Counted from the stretch's first letter, positions 17,250 to 27,818 are shown. The stretch is DNA of 64,000 nucleotides from Marinobacter sp. EhC06 (GCF_001650915.1 NZ_LXYO01000012.1:62001-126000); one strand, 5' to 3'. Notes: generated by a model from the sequence alone, not told the origin. A program made the numbers and translations.

Positions 17250-17985
17250 GAAAAAAATTCCAAGCGCCAGGTATGGAAGGCGTATCAGCGCGTTAAATCA
17301 AATCGAGGTGCGGCCGGTGTAGATGGCCAGACGATTCAGGACTTTGATCGAGACTTGAGTAAGAACCTCTATCTAATTTGGAATCGGATGTCCTCCGGCA
17401 GCTATTTCCCACCGTCCGTCAAAGCAGTTCCAATTCCGAAGAAAAGTGGAGGAGAAAGATTGCTCGGGGTACCCACGGTTAGCGATCGTATAGCGTAAAC
17501 TGTGGTTACTATGACGCTGGAACCTATCCTGGAACCTGTCTTTCATGTGGACTCGTACGGGTATCGGTGCGGGAAATCCGCGCATGATGCGCTTGTGATC
17601 ACGCGAAAGCGGTGCTGGGAAAGGGACTGGGTGCTGGAGTATGACATCCGTGGCTTGTTTGATCATATTGATCATGAGCTATTGCTCAAGGCTCTTGACC
17701 ACCATTGCTCTGAATCCTGGGTGCTGCTGTATGTGAGGCGCTGGCTAACGGCACCGATGCAGACGAAAGATGGTAAGCAGGAACGACGGAACGTTGGCAC
17801 ACCACAAGGTGGCCCGTTATCGCCAGTTCTGGCAAACCTGTTTCTGCATTATGCATTGGATCGTTGGCTGACCGTTCGTCATCCGGATATCCCATTCTGC
17901 CGATATGCAGATGACGGAATACTGCGTTGTCGAAGTGAGCGTGAGGCTCAGTATCTGCATTCCCAGCTAGATATGCGTGAGGTGG
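17250..17985 (+). pseudogene. Group II intron reverse transcriptase, broken
   Basis: Reading in one frame from about 17250 gives KRQVWKAYQRVKSNRGAAGVDG, WNRMSSGSYFPPSVKAVPIPKK and LLGVPTVSDRIA, the N-terminal half of an LtrA-type reverse transcriptase. An in-frame TAA at 17496-17498 then replaces the usual Gln codon. Downstream the same frame continues with GGPLSPVLANLFLHYALDRW and the catalytic YADD in FCRYADDGILR, and homology stops near 17985 where the ptxE tail begins. The maturase and endonuclease domains and the intron RNA domains are missing. It is a dead fragment marking an old insertion. Confidence 0.85.
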
Positions 17986-17994
17986 ACCCAATAG

Positions 17995-18855
17995 CTATTC
18001 ACAGAGATGCCCAACAAACGAGTATACTGGCCTGTGTTTGTCCAGGCTGCTCGGATAAATCACCATCAGCTCCTTGCTAAGGCCAGGCTCACTCACGGGA
18101 ATAGCCACCAGACTTCCATTTTGGACCTCCTCCCGTACAGAACTTTCAAGCACCAACGATGCGCCAAGTCCGACCTTAACCGCTTGCTTGACGGCTTCGG
18201 TGCTACCCAGCTGCATAGATACCGTCGGAAATGGCCCATGCTCACCGAAGTAGGTCGCCAAAAGCCGGCCAGTGCCGGTGCCGGGTTCGCCGCCGATCAG
18301 AGCCATGTTAGACAGCGTATCGCGGTCGATATCGGTTCGACGGGCTAACGGGTGACCAGGCGGAACGATTAGAACAACGGGCTCGTTACGCCACGCCTGA
18401 GCATGGAATCCGGGTAGATCATGCCACCACTCCATAATCGCCACGTCCAGCTCACCGTCCGATAAATGCCGTGCAATAGTCGGATTGGAATCTATTACCA
18501 CATCCACCTCGGGCCCTACGCCCAGCTCCTTGTAACGACGGATGTAGGGCTGGAGCATATAAATCCCAATATTGGAGCTCGCCCCAACGCGAAGTCGAGC
18601 CTCCATAATGGAAGATCTCGCCTGCTCCTCCAGCCGGAGCAGACTTCGGGCAAAAGGCAACAAGGTTAAGGCAGCCCGGGTTGGCTCACAGCCAGAGCGC
18701 CCCCTGTGGACCAATAAAACGCCAAGTTGGTTTTCGAGTTTTTGAAGGTGCTGGGACAGTGTGGGTTGTGCGATGTCCAACTGGCGGGCTGCGGCCTGAA
18801 ACCCGTTGTGGTCCAGCACCGCCACGAAACTCTTCAGCCAGACAAGATTCAGCAT
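17995..18855 (-). CDS. ptxE: PtxE, LysR-type regulator of phosphite oxidation
   Basis: A 286-residue LysR-family regulator. The N-terminal HTH is [39 protein letters not shown], with the substrate-binding domain after residue 90. It overlaps the 3' end of ptxD by 7 bp and closes the operon in the order ptxA-B-C-D-E, as in the described phosphite operons. In those operons PtxE is the presumed local regulator; the Pho regulon may also act. Its 3' end abuts the group II reverse transcriptase remnant, but the protein is full length for the family. Confidence 0.85.
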   Translation of the reverse strand: MLNLVWLKSFVAVLDHNGFQAAARQLDIAQPTLSQHLQKLENQLGVLLVHRGRSGCEPTRAALTLLPFARSLLRLEEQARSSIMEARLRVGASSNIGIYMLQPYIRRYKELGVGPEVDVVIDSNPTIARHLSDGELDVAIMEWWHDLPGFHAQAWRNEPVVLIVPPGHPLARRTDIDRDTLSNMALIGGEPGTGTGRLLATYFGEHGPFPTVSMQLGSTEAVKQAVKVGLGASLVLESSVREEVQNGSLVAIPVSEPGLSKELMVIYPSSLDKHRPVYSFVGHLCE

Positions 18856-19859
18856 GGGCCGCTCTCGCGGCCACTGGGATCATTGATCGCATCACCCGGC
18901 CGCTCACCCCGAAGCACTTGCAGAATGTTCCGAGCAGCGCGTTGCTCGATAGCCAGACGCACCTGGCTGACTGCCGATCCGATGTGAGCAGTAAACAGCG
19001 TGTTGGGGTGGGCCCTGAGCCCCTGGGCGATCTCCCTCGGACGATCTTCTCTCGCCCAATCTTCCATCTCAAACACATCAGCGGCGTACCCCCCCAACTG
19101 ACCGGATTGAAGCGCTTGCAGAACACTACCCTCATCCACCACAGATCCACGGCAGGGATTGATAAGGAATGCGCCCGGTTTCATTCCTGTTAGCGTTTCG
19201 CGATTAATGGTGTGGAGGGTTTGCTCATTGAGCGCCAGTGCCAGGATCACAATATCTGACTGGGCCAGCAGCATCTTGAGGGGAGTATGGGACAAACCCA
19301 GTGCCTGCTCATGCTGCACGGGTAAACGTTCCGGCTGGGAATAGATTAAATCCGCTCCCCATCCGTTCAGGCGCTGCGCCACCGCTTGGCCGATGGCCCC
19401 CATACCCACAATACCAATCCGTGAGCCTTCGATCCCCTGCCCATAGAAGCGTGGTGTCCAGCCAGTAAATTCACCGGATCGAACGAAGTGGTCCGCCGCC
19501 TTGACTTGTCGGGTGAGACTGATCGTCAGCCCGACCGTTAGCTCTGCAGTAGGCACGGTTAGCAAATCCGGTACAAATGTCAGCCAAACCCCATGACGCG
19601 TGCAGGCATCCACATCAAAGTTGTCATAGCCTTTCAGGGCTGCACCAATCACCTTCAAGCGCGGACACCCCTGTAGGAACTCCACTCCAACTCGGTCTGG
19701 CATGAACGCCATCATCGCATCAGCGTCTGCAACGCGCGCAGCCACTTCCTCCTGGGGCAACGTGGCGCCGGATTGGTTGGTGACCAGCTCGCAATCTTGG
19801 GCAAGTTCATCCAGAACACTGTCATGGATCTTATGGGTTATCACAACCTTGGGTTTCAT
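18849..19859 (-). CDS. ptxD: Phosphite dehydrogenase PtxD
   Basis: A 336-residue D-2-hydroxyacid-dehydrogenase-fold enzyme that oxidises phosphite to phosphate with reduction of NAD+. It aligns without gaps to the numbering of the characterised Pseudomonas stutzeri enzyme: GMGAIG cofactor loop at 152-157, Arg237 in [10 protein letters not shown], Glu266 in DVFEMEDWA, and His292 in AHIGSA, all catalytic residues present. The cofactor-selectivity pair (E175-A176 in P. stutzeri) is Gln175-Pro176 here, so NAD versus NADP preference could differ. It lies 9 bp downstream of ptxC. Confidence 0.93.
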   Translation of the reverse strand: MKPKVVITHKIHDSVLDELAQDCELVTNQSGATLPQEEVAARVADADAMMAFMPDRVGVEFLQGCPRLKVIGAALKGYDNFDVDACTRHGVWLTFVPDLLTVPTAELTVGLTISLTRQVKAADHFVRSGEFTGWTPRFYGQGIEGSRIGIVGMGAIGQAVAQRLNGWGADLIYSQPERLPVQHEQALGLSHTPLKMLLAQSDIVILALALNEQTLHTINRETLTGMKPGAFLINPCRGSVVDEGSVLQALQSGQLGGYAADVFEMEDWAREDRPREIAQGLRAHPNTLFTAHIGSAVSQVRLAIEQRAARNILQVLRGERPGDAINDPSGRESGPC

Positions 19860-19868
19860 CGACGTTCC

Positions 19869-20699
19869 TTATTTGAATTTCTTACGAAGGCGGCCACTGA
19901 GACTGTCCACGACGGTGACCATCAACAAGATGACAATGAGAATGGCGCTGACTTCCTGATACTGCATGATTCTCAGCGAGCCCATCAATTCGAAGCCAAT
20001 ACCACCGGCACCCACCATGCCCATTACGGTCGAGGCACGGAAATTGTATTCCCAGCGATAAATGGACACGTCCGCGAATTGAGGAAGTGCTTGTGGCAGC
20101 ACGGCGTGATAGAGCACCTGCAAGCGAGTAGCGCCGGCAGCATCGGCCGCTTCCACTGGCGCCTCATCTACATGCTCAATCGCTTCGGCAAAAAACTTTC
20201 CAACCATGCCAATGGAGTGAAGACCGAGCGCCAGTACGCCAGGCAACGCCCCAAAACCAACAGCAGCCACGAAGATGATGCCCATGATCAGTTCCGGGAC
20301 TGAACGCAAACCGTTTAAAAGGGTTCGAGTTACTTGGAACACCACCGGATGTGGAGAGGTGTTGCGCGCAGCCAGGAATGCCAGTGGCACAGACAAGGTT
20401 ACTGCAATGGCAGTACCGGCAATGCTCATCGCAAGCGTGTCGATTAACGGCGACACCCAGCTGGCCACATTGGTGAAGTCAGGTGGAAGAGATTCGCCAA
20501 TGAGTGTGCCTATGGCTGGCACGCCATTGGCAAGTGTATTGAAATTGAGCAGCCCTACGTACCAACTTGCGACAAAAATGATGAGCAGCACTAACAGCGA
20601 CTGTCCGAGTTTTTTCCGCCAGCCTTTCGCGTGCTCATCCAGCACGGAGGCCGACGGGGCCGGCGACAGAGTCGCCGGTTCCGTCGTTGTATAGTTCAT
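19869..20699 (-). CDS. ptxC: PtxC, phosphite ABC transporter permease
   Basis: A 276-residue permease of the PhnE/PtxC family with about six TM helices and the EAA loop near residues 190-210 (VDEAPVEAADAAGATRLQVLYHAVLPQALP). The N-terminus is a polar 30-residue tail. I chose the ATG at 20699, after GAGGAGTGCCCC; a longer frame would start inside ptxB. It works with PtxA and PtxB to import phosphite. Because of the upstream ptxB and downstream ptxD it is called ptxC rather than phnE. Confidence 0.88.
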   Translation of the reverse strand: MNYTTTEPATLSPAPSASVLDEHAKGWRKKLGQSLLVLLIIFVASWYVGLLNFNTLANGVPAIGTLIGESLPPDFTNVASWVSPLIDTLAMSIAGTAIAVTLSVPLAFLAARNTSPHPVVFQVTRTLLNGLRSVPELIMGIIFVAAVGFGALPGVLALGLHSIGMVGKFFAEAIEHVDEAPVEAADAAGATRLQVLYHAVLPQALPQFADVSIYRWEYNFRASTVMGMVGAGGIGFELMGSLRIMQYQEVSAILIVILLMVTVVDSLSGRLRKKFK

Positions 20700-20709
20700 G
20701 GGGCACTCC

Positions 20710-22415
<1,706 letters not shown>

Positions 22416-22483
22416 AGGATCACCTTTTGCAATAAATAAGCTCGCCGTATTGCGAGTTACAATTGAACGGTAAAGCTGAGAGA

Positions 22484-22510
22484 TGACACTGTCGTGTCAC
22501 TGACGTGACA
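22484..22510. promoter_or_regulatory. Overlapping palindromes upstream of ptxA
   Basis: TGACAC-N4-GTGTCA (22484-22499) overlaps TGTCAC-N4-GTGACA (22495-22510). Read on the minus strand, the second begins CTGTCAC, which partly resembles half of a Pho box. Position and symmetry suggest an operator for the ptx operon, by PhoB or PtxE; which one is not determined. Confidence 0.45.
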
Positions 22511-22790
22511 GGTTGATGAAGTGCTTTTGGTTCGCAAGGATTTTCCGAAGGGCTCTGTGAAATACATGGAGCTCAGCCAAAGTGGAACGAGCCACCCAGG
22601 AGCTTAAGCAACAAAAATTGCGTTCCACCGTCAGTCGGCGAATCTCACGGTACAGTTCGTCCGTGCTGAGTTCATCGAATTGCTTACCGACTATACTCTT
22701 GCCTTCGAGGAGGTCGGACGCGCTCTCCAATAGGTCGCGCTTCCAGGTGCTGACTATGGTGGGGTGGATCTGGAAACGGGCAGCAATTCA
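22497..22790 (-). pseudogene. IS3-family OrfA remnant
   Basis: The minus strand encodes RFQIHPTIVSTWKRDLLESASDLLEGK and DELYREIRRLTVERNF, the helix-turn-helix and leucine-rich part of an IS3-family OrfA. An in-frame TGA lies just before the HTH, the C-terminus is scrambled and no OrfB is present. It sits between the ptx operon and the transposase fragment and marks decay of the original transposon core. Confidence 0.6.
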
Positions 22791-22910
22791 AGGTGTGGCC
22801 TTAAGGGTGGGCAAGGACAGCCTTGCACTTACTAATTCGAAATAAAGTAAGCGAACATTACCCGGAGATATAAGCCAAATCCGGATGGCCAAAAAACGAT
22901 TTCAATAGTC

Positions 22911-23291
22911 GTGGCAATTTTTGCAAACGTCGAACTGCGTCGCCGCGTGCAGGTTGGTTTGAATAAGGGCGAGGCTAAGAACGCGCTGGCTCGTGCCGTC
23001 TTCCTGAACCGGCTCGGTGAACTCCGCGATCGCAGTTACGAGAATCAACGCTACCGTGCAAGCGGACTCAATCTCGTCGTCAGCGCTATTATCCTTTGGA
23101 ATACGGTTTATATGGAGCGGGCGGTTCAAGCACTGCGCGAAGACGGCCGGGATATCGACGAGACGCTTCTGCGGCATCTTTCTCCCTTGGGCTGGGAGCA
23201 CATCAACCTGACCGGCGACTATATCTGGCAGCAGGACAAACAGGTCGAACAAGGAAAGTACCGATCGTTACGAACACTGCAGAGGTCTTAG
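22911..23291 (+). pseudogene. tnpA: Tn3-family transposase TnpA, C-terminal fragment
   Basis: About 125 residues matching the extreme C-terminus of Tn3-family transposases: [61 protein letters not shown]. Its TAG stop lies within the right terminal repeat, exactly where intact tnpA genes end. The full protein is near 1,000 residues, so roughly 870 residues, including most of the catalytic DDE core, are gone. It links the cargo to the Tn3 family and implies that the unit now needs a transposase supplied in trans. Confidence 0.92.
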
Positions 23292-23324
23292 CGTACGATT
23301 TTTTCCGTTTCGTGAGCTGACCCC
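23287..23324 (-). repeat. Tn3-family right terminal inverted repeat
   Basis: 38 bp beginning CTTAGCGTACG and ending GACCCC. It is the reverse complement of the left repeat with two differences and is followed by the target duplication ATTCT. Confidence 0.9.
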
Positions 23325-23602
23325 ATTCTGTCCCCCATCCCTTCAACCACGCGTAATCCTTCGTCGAGCCTTTGAATGTCTGCGAGATGACACTCCGTCG
23401 TATTCGCCCGATTAGCCAAACGCCACTGTTGCCAGTCCTCCTCCGCGCCAAAATAAGACGTTCAGCTAGTCATCGGAAAGTCCACTCCCTTTCCGACCGG
23501 GCGAGTGTGTTTTGGGAATAGAAAAGTGCTAAGATCTTCGGAACTGACAGAGTAATTGCATGTCAGAGCTCATGTCCTCAAAGCTTGGTGCTAAAGATCA
23601 GG
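23325..23602. other. Region right of the transposon
   Basis: About 280 bp without a complete gene. On the minus strand one frame (roughly 23455-23330) reads WQQWRLANRANTTECHLADI and looks like the end of a real protein cut off at the transposon junction; I cannot name it. Confidence 0.4.
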
Positions 23603-23986
23603 ATGTCCGCAAAGAACCGCCCAATCATCTCCCTATTGCTATCACTGCTTCTTGTGATCAGCGCGCCGGCGTTTGCTTTGTCAAAAGTAGCAGGCGGCCA
23701 GGCGGAGCCAGCGATGGCGGATTGCGGCACCATGATGATGGACCAGACTGAAGACACCGCTTACTCCTCAGACACAGAACCGGATTGTGTTTCCGCCCCG
23801 GAAATGGCCTGTCCAAGCGCCACTGGGCCGGTCAAATGCGGCGTCAACGTAAGCTTTGCCCTACTACCGGGGCATTCTATCGGTTTTACCGACACCGGTT
23901 CCCAAACGGTGTTGATCGGCCGAGCGGCCCTTTACCAGAATCCGTTCCTGGCCTCTATTACACCCCCTCCAGAACATCACTCCTGA
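23603..23986 (+). CDS. Exported Cys/Met-rich protein, CopL-like
   Basis: A 127-residue secreted protein. A signal peptide (RPIISLLLSLLLVISAPAFA) is followed by ADCGTMMMD and later DCVSAPEMACPSATGPVKCGV, giving four cysteines and a Met run, with a short C-terminal PPPEHHS. Composition and place at the head of a copper-type gene set recall CopL-like metal-binding proteins, but similarity is only general. I chose the ATG at 23603, after the AGGATG context. It is separated from the next Met-rich gene by 110 bp. Confidence 0.55.
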   Translation: MSAKNRPIISLLLSLLLVISAPAFALSKVAGGQAEPAMADCGTMMMDQTEDTAYSSDTEPDCVSAPEMACPSATGPVKCGVNVSFALLPGHSIGFTDTGSQTVLIGRAALYQNPFLASITPPPEHHS

Positions 23987-24096
23987 GTTTTAACCCGGGT
24001 TTTTGCCCATCGCGGCAAGCTCTTTGAAGTTAATTCTTGCAACAAAGTCTCGTACTTCCGTTCATCCGTAACGAGGCTTTAACTGGAGTGAATCAA

Positions 24097-24402
24097 ATGC
24101 GTAATTCAAATCTCAAGCTCACCGTAACCGCCGCCGTTCTGGCCGGCAGCGTCGCCCTTTTCTCTGCCCTTGCCCATGGCGAAGGCGCCGGCATGATGGC
24201 TGGTCATTCCGAACACAGCCGCATGATGTCCTCGCACGGTATGGAGGGTATGGGCGGCATGATGGGGATGATGAACATGATGTCAGATATGTCCCCGGAA
24301 GACCGTAAAGCCATGACCGAGGCTTGCATGAAGATGATGCAGGCTCATAGCGACGATGGCATGCCTGGTGGCATGAAAGACAAAGACACCGGCGCCAAAT
24401 AA
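24097..24402 (+). CDS. Small Met-rich periplasmic protein
   Basis: A 101-residue exported protein. Signal peptide MRNSNLKLTVTAAVLAGSVALFSALAHG, then a Met/His/Gly-rich stretch (GMMAGHSEHSRMMSSHGMEGMGGMMGMMNMM) and an acidic helical tail with one Cys. Copper or silver buffering is the likely role by composition. TGGAG precedes the ATG. It parallels the Met/His-rich protein at 5279-5746 on the far side of the transposon, though the sequences are not close. Confidence 0.65.
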   Translation: MRNSNLKLTVTAAVLAGSVALFSALAHGEGAGMMAGHSEHSRMMSSHGMEGMGGMMGMMNMMSDMSPEDRKAMTEACMKMMQAHSDDGMPGGMKDKDTGAK

Positions 24403-24501
24403 CCATTTGGGCACCCTCATGAACTGAAGCTCTGGGCCGGGGATGCATGTGCACCCCCGAGCCCTGCACTGCCCATAAGCGATTACAAACGAGGATTTCC
24501 C

Positions 24502-25014
24502 ATGAAGACCAAGAAACTCGCCCTGTATACGGGTATAGCCGCTATCGTTATCGGCGCTGGCGCCACCACATTGGCCCTCCAGGCCGACGAATCCGCCCAG
24601 CCGTCGGCTTCTCTAACCGAGAGTGAAGAGGCAGGCCAAACCATCACCATCTACAAGAGCCCCAATTGCGGTTGCTGCCAGTCCTGGGCCGAGCACCTCG
24701 CGACCAATGGCTTTGACACCCGAATCGTTGAAACCGACAACCTTAATGAAATTAAACAGCAGCATGGCGTGCCACGCGATATGGCGTCCTGCCACACCGC
24801 ACTGGTTGATGATCTGGTGATTGAGGGGCATGTGCCGGCCAATGACATCCTGGCCTACCTTGAGGATCCGCAATTCAACACGGCCGGCTTGTCTGTACCC
24901 GGAATGCCCCATGGCACCCCTGGCATGGAAACCGGCCGGAAGGACGATTACCAGGTCATTGCCTTTAACGCCAATGGCCAGCAACAGGTTTTCCGTGAGC
25001 ACAAGGATTACTGA
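24502..25014 (+). CDS. DUF411 metal-binding protein
   Basis: A 170-residue periplasmic or membrane-anchored protein. N-terminal hydrophobic segment, then the DUF411 domain with IYKSPNCGCCQSWAEHLATNGFDT, ASCHTALVDDLVIEGHVPANDI and SVPGMPHGTPGMET. The CGCC, CH and Met-Pro-His motifs are metal ligands typical of this family, found in copper-resistance loci (CopG-like). GAGG precedes the ATG. It lies 10 bp upstream of the beta-propeller gene in a six-gene rightward series. Confidence 0.85.
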   Translation: MKTKKLALYTGIAAIVIGAGATTLALQADESAQPSASLTESEEAGQTITIYKSPNCGCCQSWAEHLATNGFDTRIVETDNLNEIKQQHGVPRDMASCHTALVDDLVIEGHVPANDILAYLEDPQFNTAGLSVPGMPHGTPGMETGRKDDYQVIAFNANGQQQVFREHKDY

Positions 25015-25024
25015 GGTCAGCCCT

Positions 25025-25879
25025 ATGAGAGCAATGGTTTCCCGCCTGAATTCAGCAGTCTCCAGACTTTTTCTGTTCGCGTTCGTGGCTGTCATGCCGA
25101 CCCTGGTTCAAGCCCAGTCTGTGAATGAGGGCCAAGCAGTGAGAGCGCTGACGACGGACTCATCTGGCGCTTTGCTGGTGCTTCGGCAGAGCGGTCTGTT
25201 TGCCCTGGATAGCCAGAACACTACCGAGATCCCCCTGCCACCGTCCGATTCCGGCGCCCAGCCCCGGTCCATGGCAAAGGGCGGAGACGAAAGCCTGTAC
25301 CTGGCAGGGCCTGGCCTTGGCATCTGGCGCTATGACGAGGCCAGCAAGCGTTGGCAATCCCTCAATGACACCCTGCCGGACCTGGGTGTCACGGCGATTG
25401 CCGCCCACGCCACCCAACCGGATACGCTCTACGCCTATCTCGGTGACGGCGGCATGTTCCGATCCAGGGACGACGGTGCCGAATGGGTGAAGGTAGACAA
25501 TGGCCCTCGGGAGCCGGTGCAGGCCTTCCTGCACTCCGATATGCCAGGCAGCATGGAAAGTGGCTGGCTGTTCGCCGGCACCACCCGCGGTGTGGCCCGA
25601 TCCATGGACTGTTTCTGCTTCTGGGGCGATGCCGGCGAATTGCGAGGAACTGTTTCCGCCATTGATTACGATCCTTGGGCCCCGGAAAACGTCTACGCCG
25701 TGATCGAGGGGGAACTTCACCGCAGTTCTGACGGTGGCGAAACCTGGGCTGGCCTTGAGATACCCCAAGCGGTGACCGCTCTGACGTTCTCGCCCACGGA
25801 AAGACTCGTGGTCGGCACTGAAAACGGAGAGTTGCTTTCGCAGAACGCCTCTGGCGAATGGGTTCCTGTTTATGAATAA
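25025..25879 (+). CDS. Exported BNR/YCF48-like beta-propeller protein
   Basis: A 284-residue secreted protein beginning MRAMVSRLNSAVSRLFLFAF with a signal sequence to about residue 35. The mature part contains repeated beta-propeller blades with SRDDGAEW and SSDGGETW Asp-box motifs, as in sialidase/YCF48-type folds. I chose the ATG at 25025, with GAGG 8 nt upstream; the frame extends 5' but there overlaps the DUF411 gene. It overlaps the cytochrome gene by 8 bp. A scaffold or assembly role for a periplasmic redox protein is possible but not shown. Confidence 0.75.
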   Translation: MRAMVSRLNSAVSRLFLFAFVAVMPTLVQAQSVNEGQAVRALTTDSSGALLVLRQSGLFALDSQNTTEIPLPPSDSGAQPRSMAKGGDESLYLAGPGLGIWRYDEASKRWQSLNDTLPDLGVTAIAAHATQPDTLYAYLGDGGMFRSRDDGAEWVKVDNGPREPVQAFLHSDMPGSMESGWLFAGTTRGVARSMDCFCFWGDAGELRGTVSAIDYDPWAPENVYAVIEGELHRSSDGGETWAGLEIPQAVTALTFSPTERLVVGTENGELLSQNASGEWVPVYE

Positions 25880-26303
25880 GTGGTCTTTCCCGCTGGTCTT
25901 GCTCGTTGCCCCGGCCCTTGTGATGGCGGGGGGCGCGCCAACAGACAGTGGCAGCGTGCCGGCCGGAGTAACCGAGGGCCGCCAGATTTATGAGCAATAC
26001 TGCGCCGCTTGCCACGGATGGCAGGGTGAAGGTGCGGCCGACTGGAACAAACCGGATGAGAAAGGCGAAATGCCGCCACCGCCTCACGATGAGACAGGCC
26101 ACACCTGGCGCCACAGTGATGCCATGCTGTTCAGGATGATTGCCGAGGGATGGCGGCATCCCTTCAACAAAACAGACCGCCTGACCATGCCAGCATTTGA
26201 GGACACCCTCACCGACCAGGAAATTCAGTCGGTGATCAACTACCTGAAAACACTCTGGACCGAGGACCAGCGCCGCTATCAACCTAACGAAAGTCAGGAA
26301 TAA
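25872..26303 (+). CDS. Periplasmic c-type cytochrome
   Basis: A 143-residue monohaem cytochrome c. Signal peptide MNKWSFPLVLLVAPALVMA, haem motif CAACH in GRQIYEQYCAACHGWQGEG, and a candidate distal Met ligand in RLTMPAFEDTLTDQEIQSVINYLKTLW, the usual class I layout. It overlaps the beta-propeller gene by 8 bp. With DUF411 and CcdA it belongs to a copper-associated redox gene set, and its haem would need the thiol-reduction system that includes CcdA. Confidence 0.9.
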   Translation: MNKWSFPLVLLVAPALVMAGGAPTDSGSVPAGVTEGRQIYEQYCAACHGWQGEGAADWNKPDEKGEMPPPPHDETGHTWRHSDAMLFRMIAEGWRHPFNKTDRLTMPAFEDTLTDQEIQSVINYLKTLWTEDQRRYQPNESQE

Positions 26304-26339
26304 CGAACAACCCTCCCTCAAGTCTTTGGTAACTGGAAA

Positions 26340-26816
26340 ATGGCATTGAAACAGCTTTTTAAGAAGTGGTCATGGTTATTCGGCCTCATCGGTTTCAGCA
26401 TTGTGGTCACAGCAATCTTCGTGCTGCCACAGTACCTGAAGCCTGATCTGGATGCCGGTGTTACCTTTTACGCCACCGAGGGATGCGCACCTTTCAAAGG
26501 TCAGTGTATCGGGCGAAAGGGCGATCAAACCATCACAGTCGGCTTAGGTAATGAAGCCATCGAATCGATGACAGAGATTCCCATCCGTGTGTATCTCGGC
26601 AACGTGACAGCCGACTCCCTGATCGTGGATTTCGAAGGGCTTGAAATGTACATGGGCGTGGTCCGCACCCAGCTGTTACCGCATACCCAGGGTGTTTACC
26701 AGGGAACCATTACCCTGCCGGAATGCGGTACCGGCAAAATGCTATGGCGCGCACGGGCCATCATCGACAACGGCACGTCCAAGGAAGGCATCAAATTTGA
26801 TTTCTGGGCGGTTTAA
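26340..26816 (+). CDS. Membrane-anchored periplasmic protein of unknown function
   Basis: A 158-residue protein. One N-terminal TM helix (WLFGLIGFSIVVTAIFVLPQYL) is followed by a periplasmic beta-rich domain with Cys in EGCAPFKGQCIGRKGD and PECGTGKMLW. The paired cysteines could form a disulfide. I do not recognise a named family. Its position between a cytochrome c and CcdA suggests a part in the same metal/redox module. Confidence 0.7.
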   Translation: MALKQLFKKWSWLFGLIGFSIVVTAIFVLPQYLKPDLDAGVTFYATEGCAPFKGQCIGRKGDQTITVGLGNEAIESMTEIPIRVYLGNVTADSLIVDFEGLEMYMGVVRTQLLPHTQGVYQGTITLPECGTGKMLWRARAIIDNGTSKEGIKFDFWAV

Positions 26817-26842
26817 CGAACTAACAAAACTTAGGGGGCTGA

Positions 26843-27565
26843 ATGCCTGATCTTGCAACCTGGGGAATTGCCGCCGCGTTTGCCGGAGGTCTCGTGTCGT
26901 TTTTCTCACCCTGTACTTTACCCTTGGTTCCCGGCTACCTGTCGGTTGTTACCGGAGGCGCTCTGACTGAGGCTTCAAATCGGTTGAAGGCGTTCTGGCT
27001 GAGTCTTTGTTTCGTGATGGGGTTCAGTCTCGTATTCGTTGCCCTGGGAGCAAGCGGCAGTGTTCTTGGGCAATGGCTGATGGCTTATCGTGAAGAGGCC
27101 AACCTGGTGGCTGGCGTGCTCATCGTGTTAATGGGCCTGTTTATGTTGGGTTGGTGGAGCATGCCGGCGTTACAGCGGGACTGGCGCATTGGGCAGTCTC
27201 TTGAAGGCGGGCGCCCCACTGCCGCCTTCCTCCTGGGCATCGCGTTTGCCATCGGCTGGACACCCTGTATAGGCCCCATACTCGGGGCCATATTGGCGCT
27301 CAGCTCCACCCATGCCAATGCTGAGGCTGGCATGCTGTATCTGGCGGCGTATTCGTTCGGGTTAGCTCTCCCTTTTCTCGGAACTGCCCTGTTTATTGAA
27401 CACTTTCGGCAACGAGTACGCTGGCTCAGTCGCTGGAGTAGACTACTGAGAGCGCTTGCTGGCTTGGTGCTCGTTGTAATGGGAGTAATGGTGCTCACCG
27501 GTCGGATGACACTCTTTGCGTCGTGGATGTTGTCGACGTTTCCGGTTCTCGGAAGGCTTGGTTGA
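26843..27565 (+). CDS. ccdA: CcdA/DsbD-type thiol transporter
   Basis: A 240-residue six-TM protein of the CcdA/DsbD membrane-domain family. The first reactive Cys lies in FFSPCTLPLVPGYLSV and the second in IGWTPCIGPILGAILAL, the two PC motifs that carry reducing equivalents across the membrane. It would supply electrons to periplasmic cysteines, for example for haem attachment or metal-chaperone reduction. It is the last gene of the copper-type series. Confidence 0.88.
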   Translation: MPDLATWGIAAAFAGGLVSFFSPCTLPLVPGYLSVVTGGALTEASNRLKAFWLSLCFVMGFSLVFVALGASGSVLGQWLMAYREEANLVAGVLIVLMGLFMLGWWSMPALQRDWRIGQSLEGGRPTAAFLLGIAFAIGWTPCIGPILGAILALSSTHANAEAGMLYLAAYSFGLALPFLGTALFIEHFRQRVRWLSRWSRLLRALAGLVLVVMGVMVLTGRMTLFASWMLSTFPVLGRLG

Positions 27566-27748
27566 GCTTCCTACAGCCAAACTACAGGGAGCGGTCCATG
27601 GCTTCATACTCAAATACTGCGTATAAACAGGTTTCATGAACAAATGGGGCTGCCATTTCGTTAACTAATGGTTTTGCATTGCCGAACGATTGAAGCGGCT
27701 CATTGTTCTTCAGGACTAGATTAAAAACCGCTTCGCAGTGGAGGATGG

Positions 27749-27807
27749 TGAACGTTCGCTTTTGTTCAGAGCCCGGAATGTGACCAGGGGTCGCAAAGCG
27801 AACATTC
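27749..27807. repeat. Complete dispersed palindrome at outer end of integron
   Basis: Left arm TGAACGTTCGCTTTTGTTCA and right arm GGTCGCAAAGCGAACATTC enclose about 20 bp. It has the same arms as the copy at 7236-7279 and lies 11 bp before the last attC site. Confidence 0.8.
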
Positions 27808-27818
27808 AGATGGTTCGA

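Noticed and set aside
22846-22865. Another copy of the dispersed palindrome
   Set aside because: Only about 11 bases (AAGCGAACATT) match and the flanks differ; it may be chance.
25389-26321. Long minus-strand frame opposite the propeller and cytochrome genes
   Set aside because: High-GC antisense shadow; the plus-strand genes have signal peptides, a CxxCH motif and ribosome sites.
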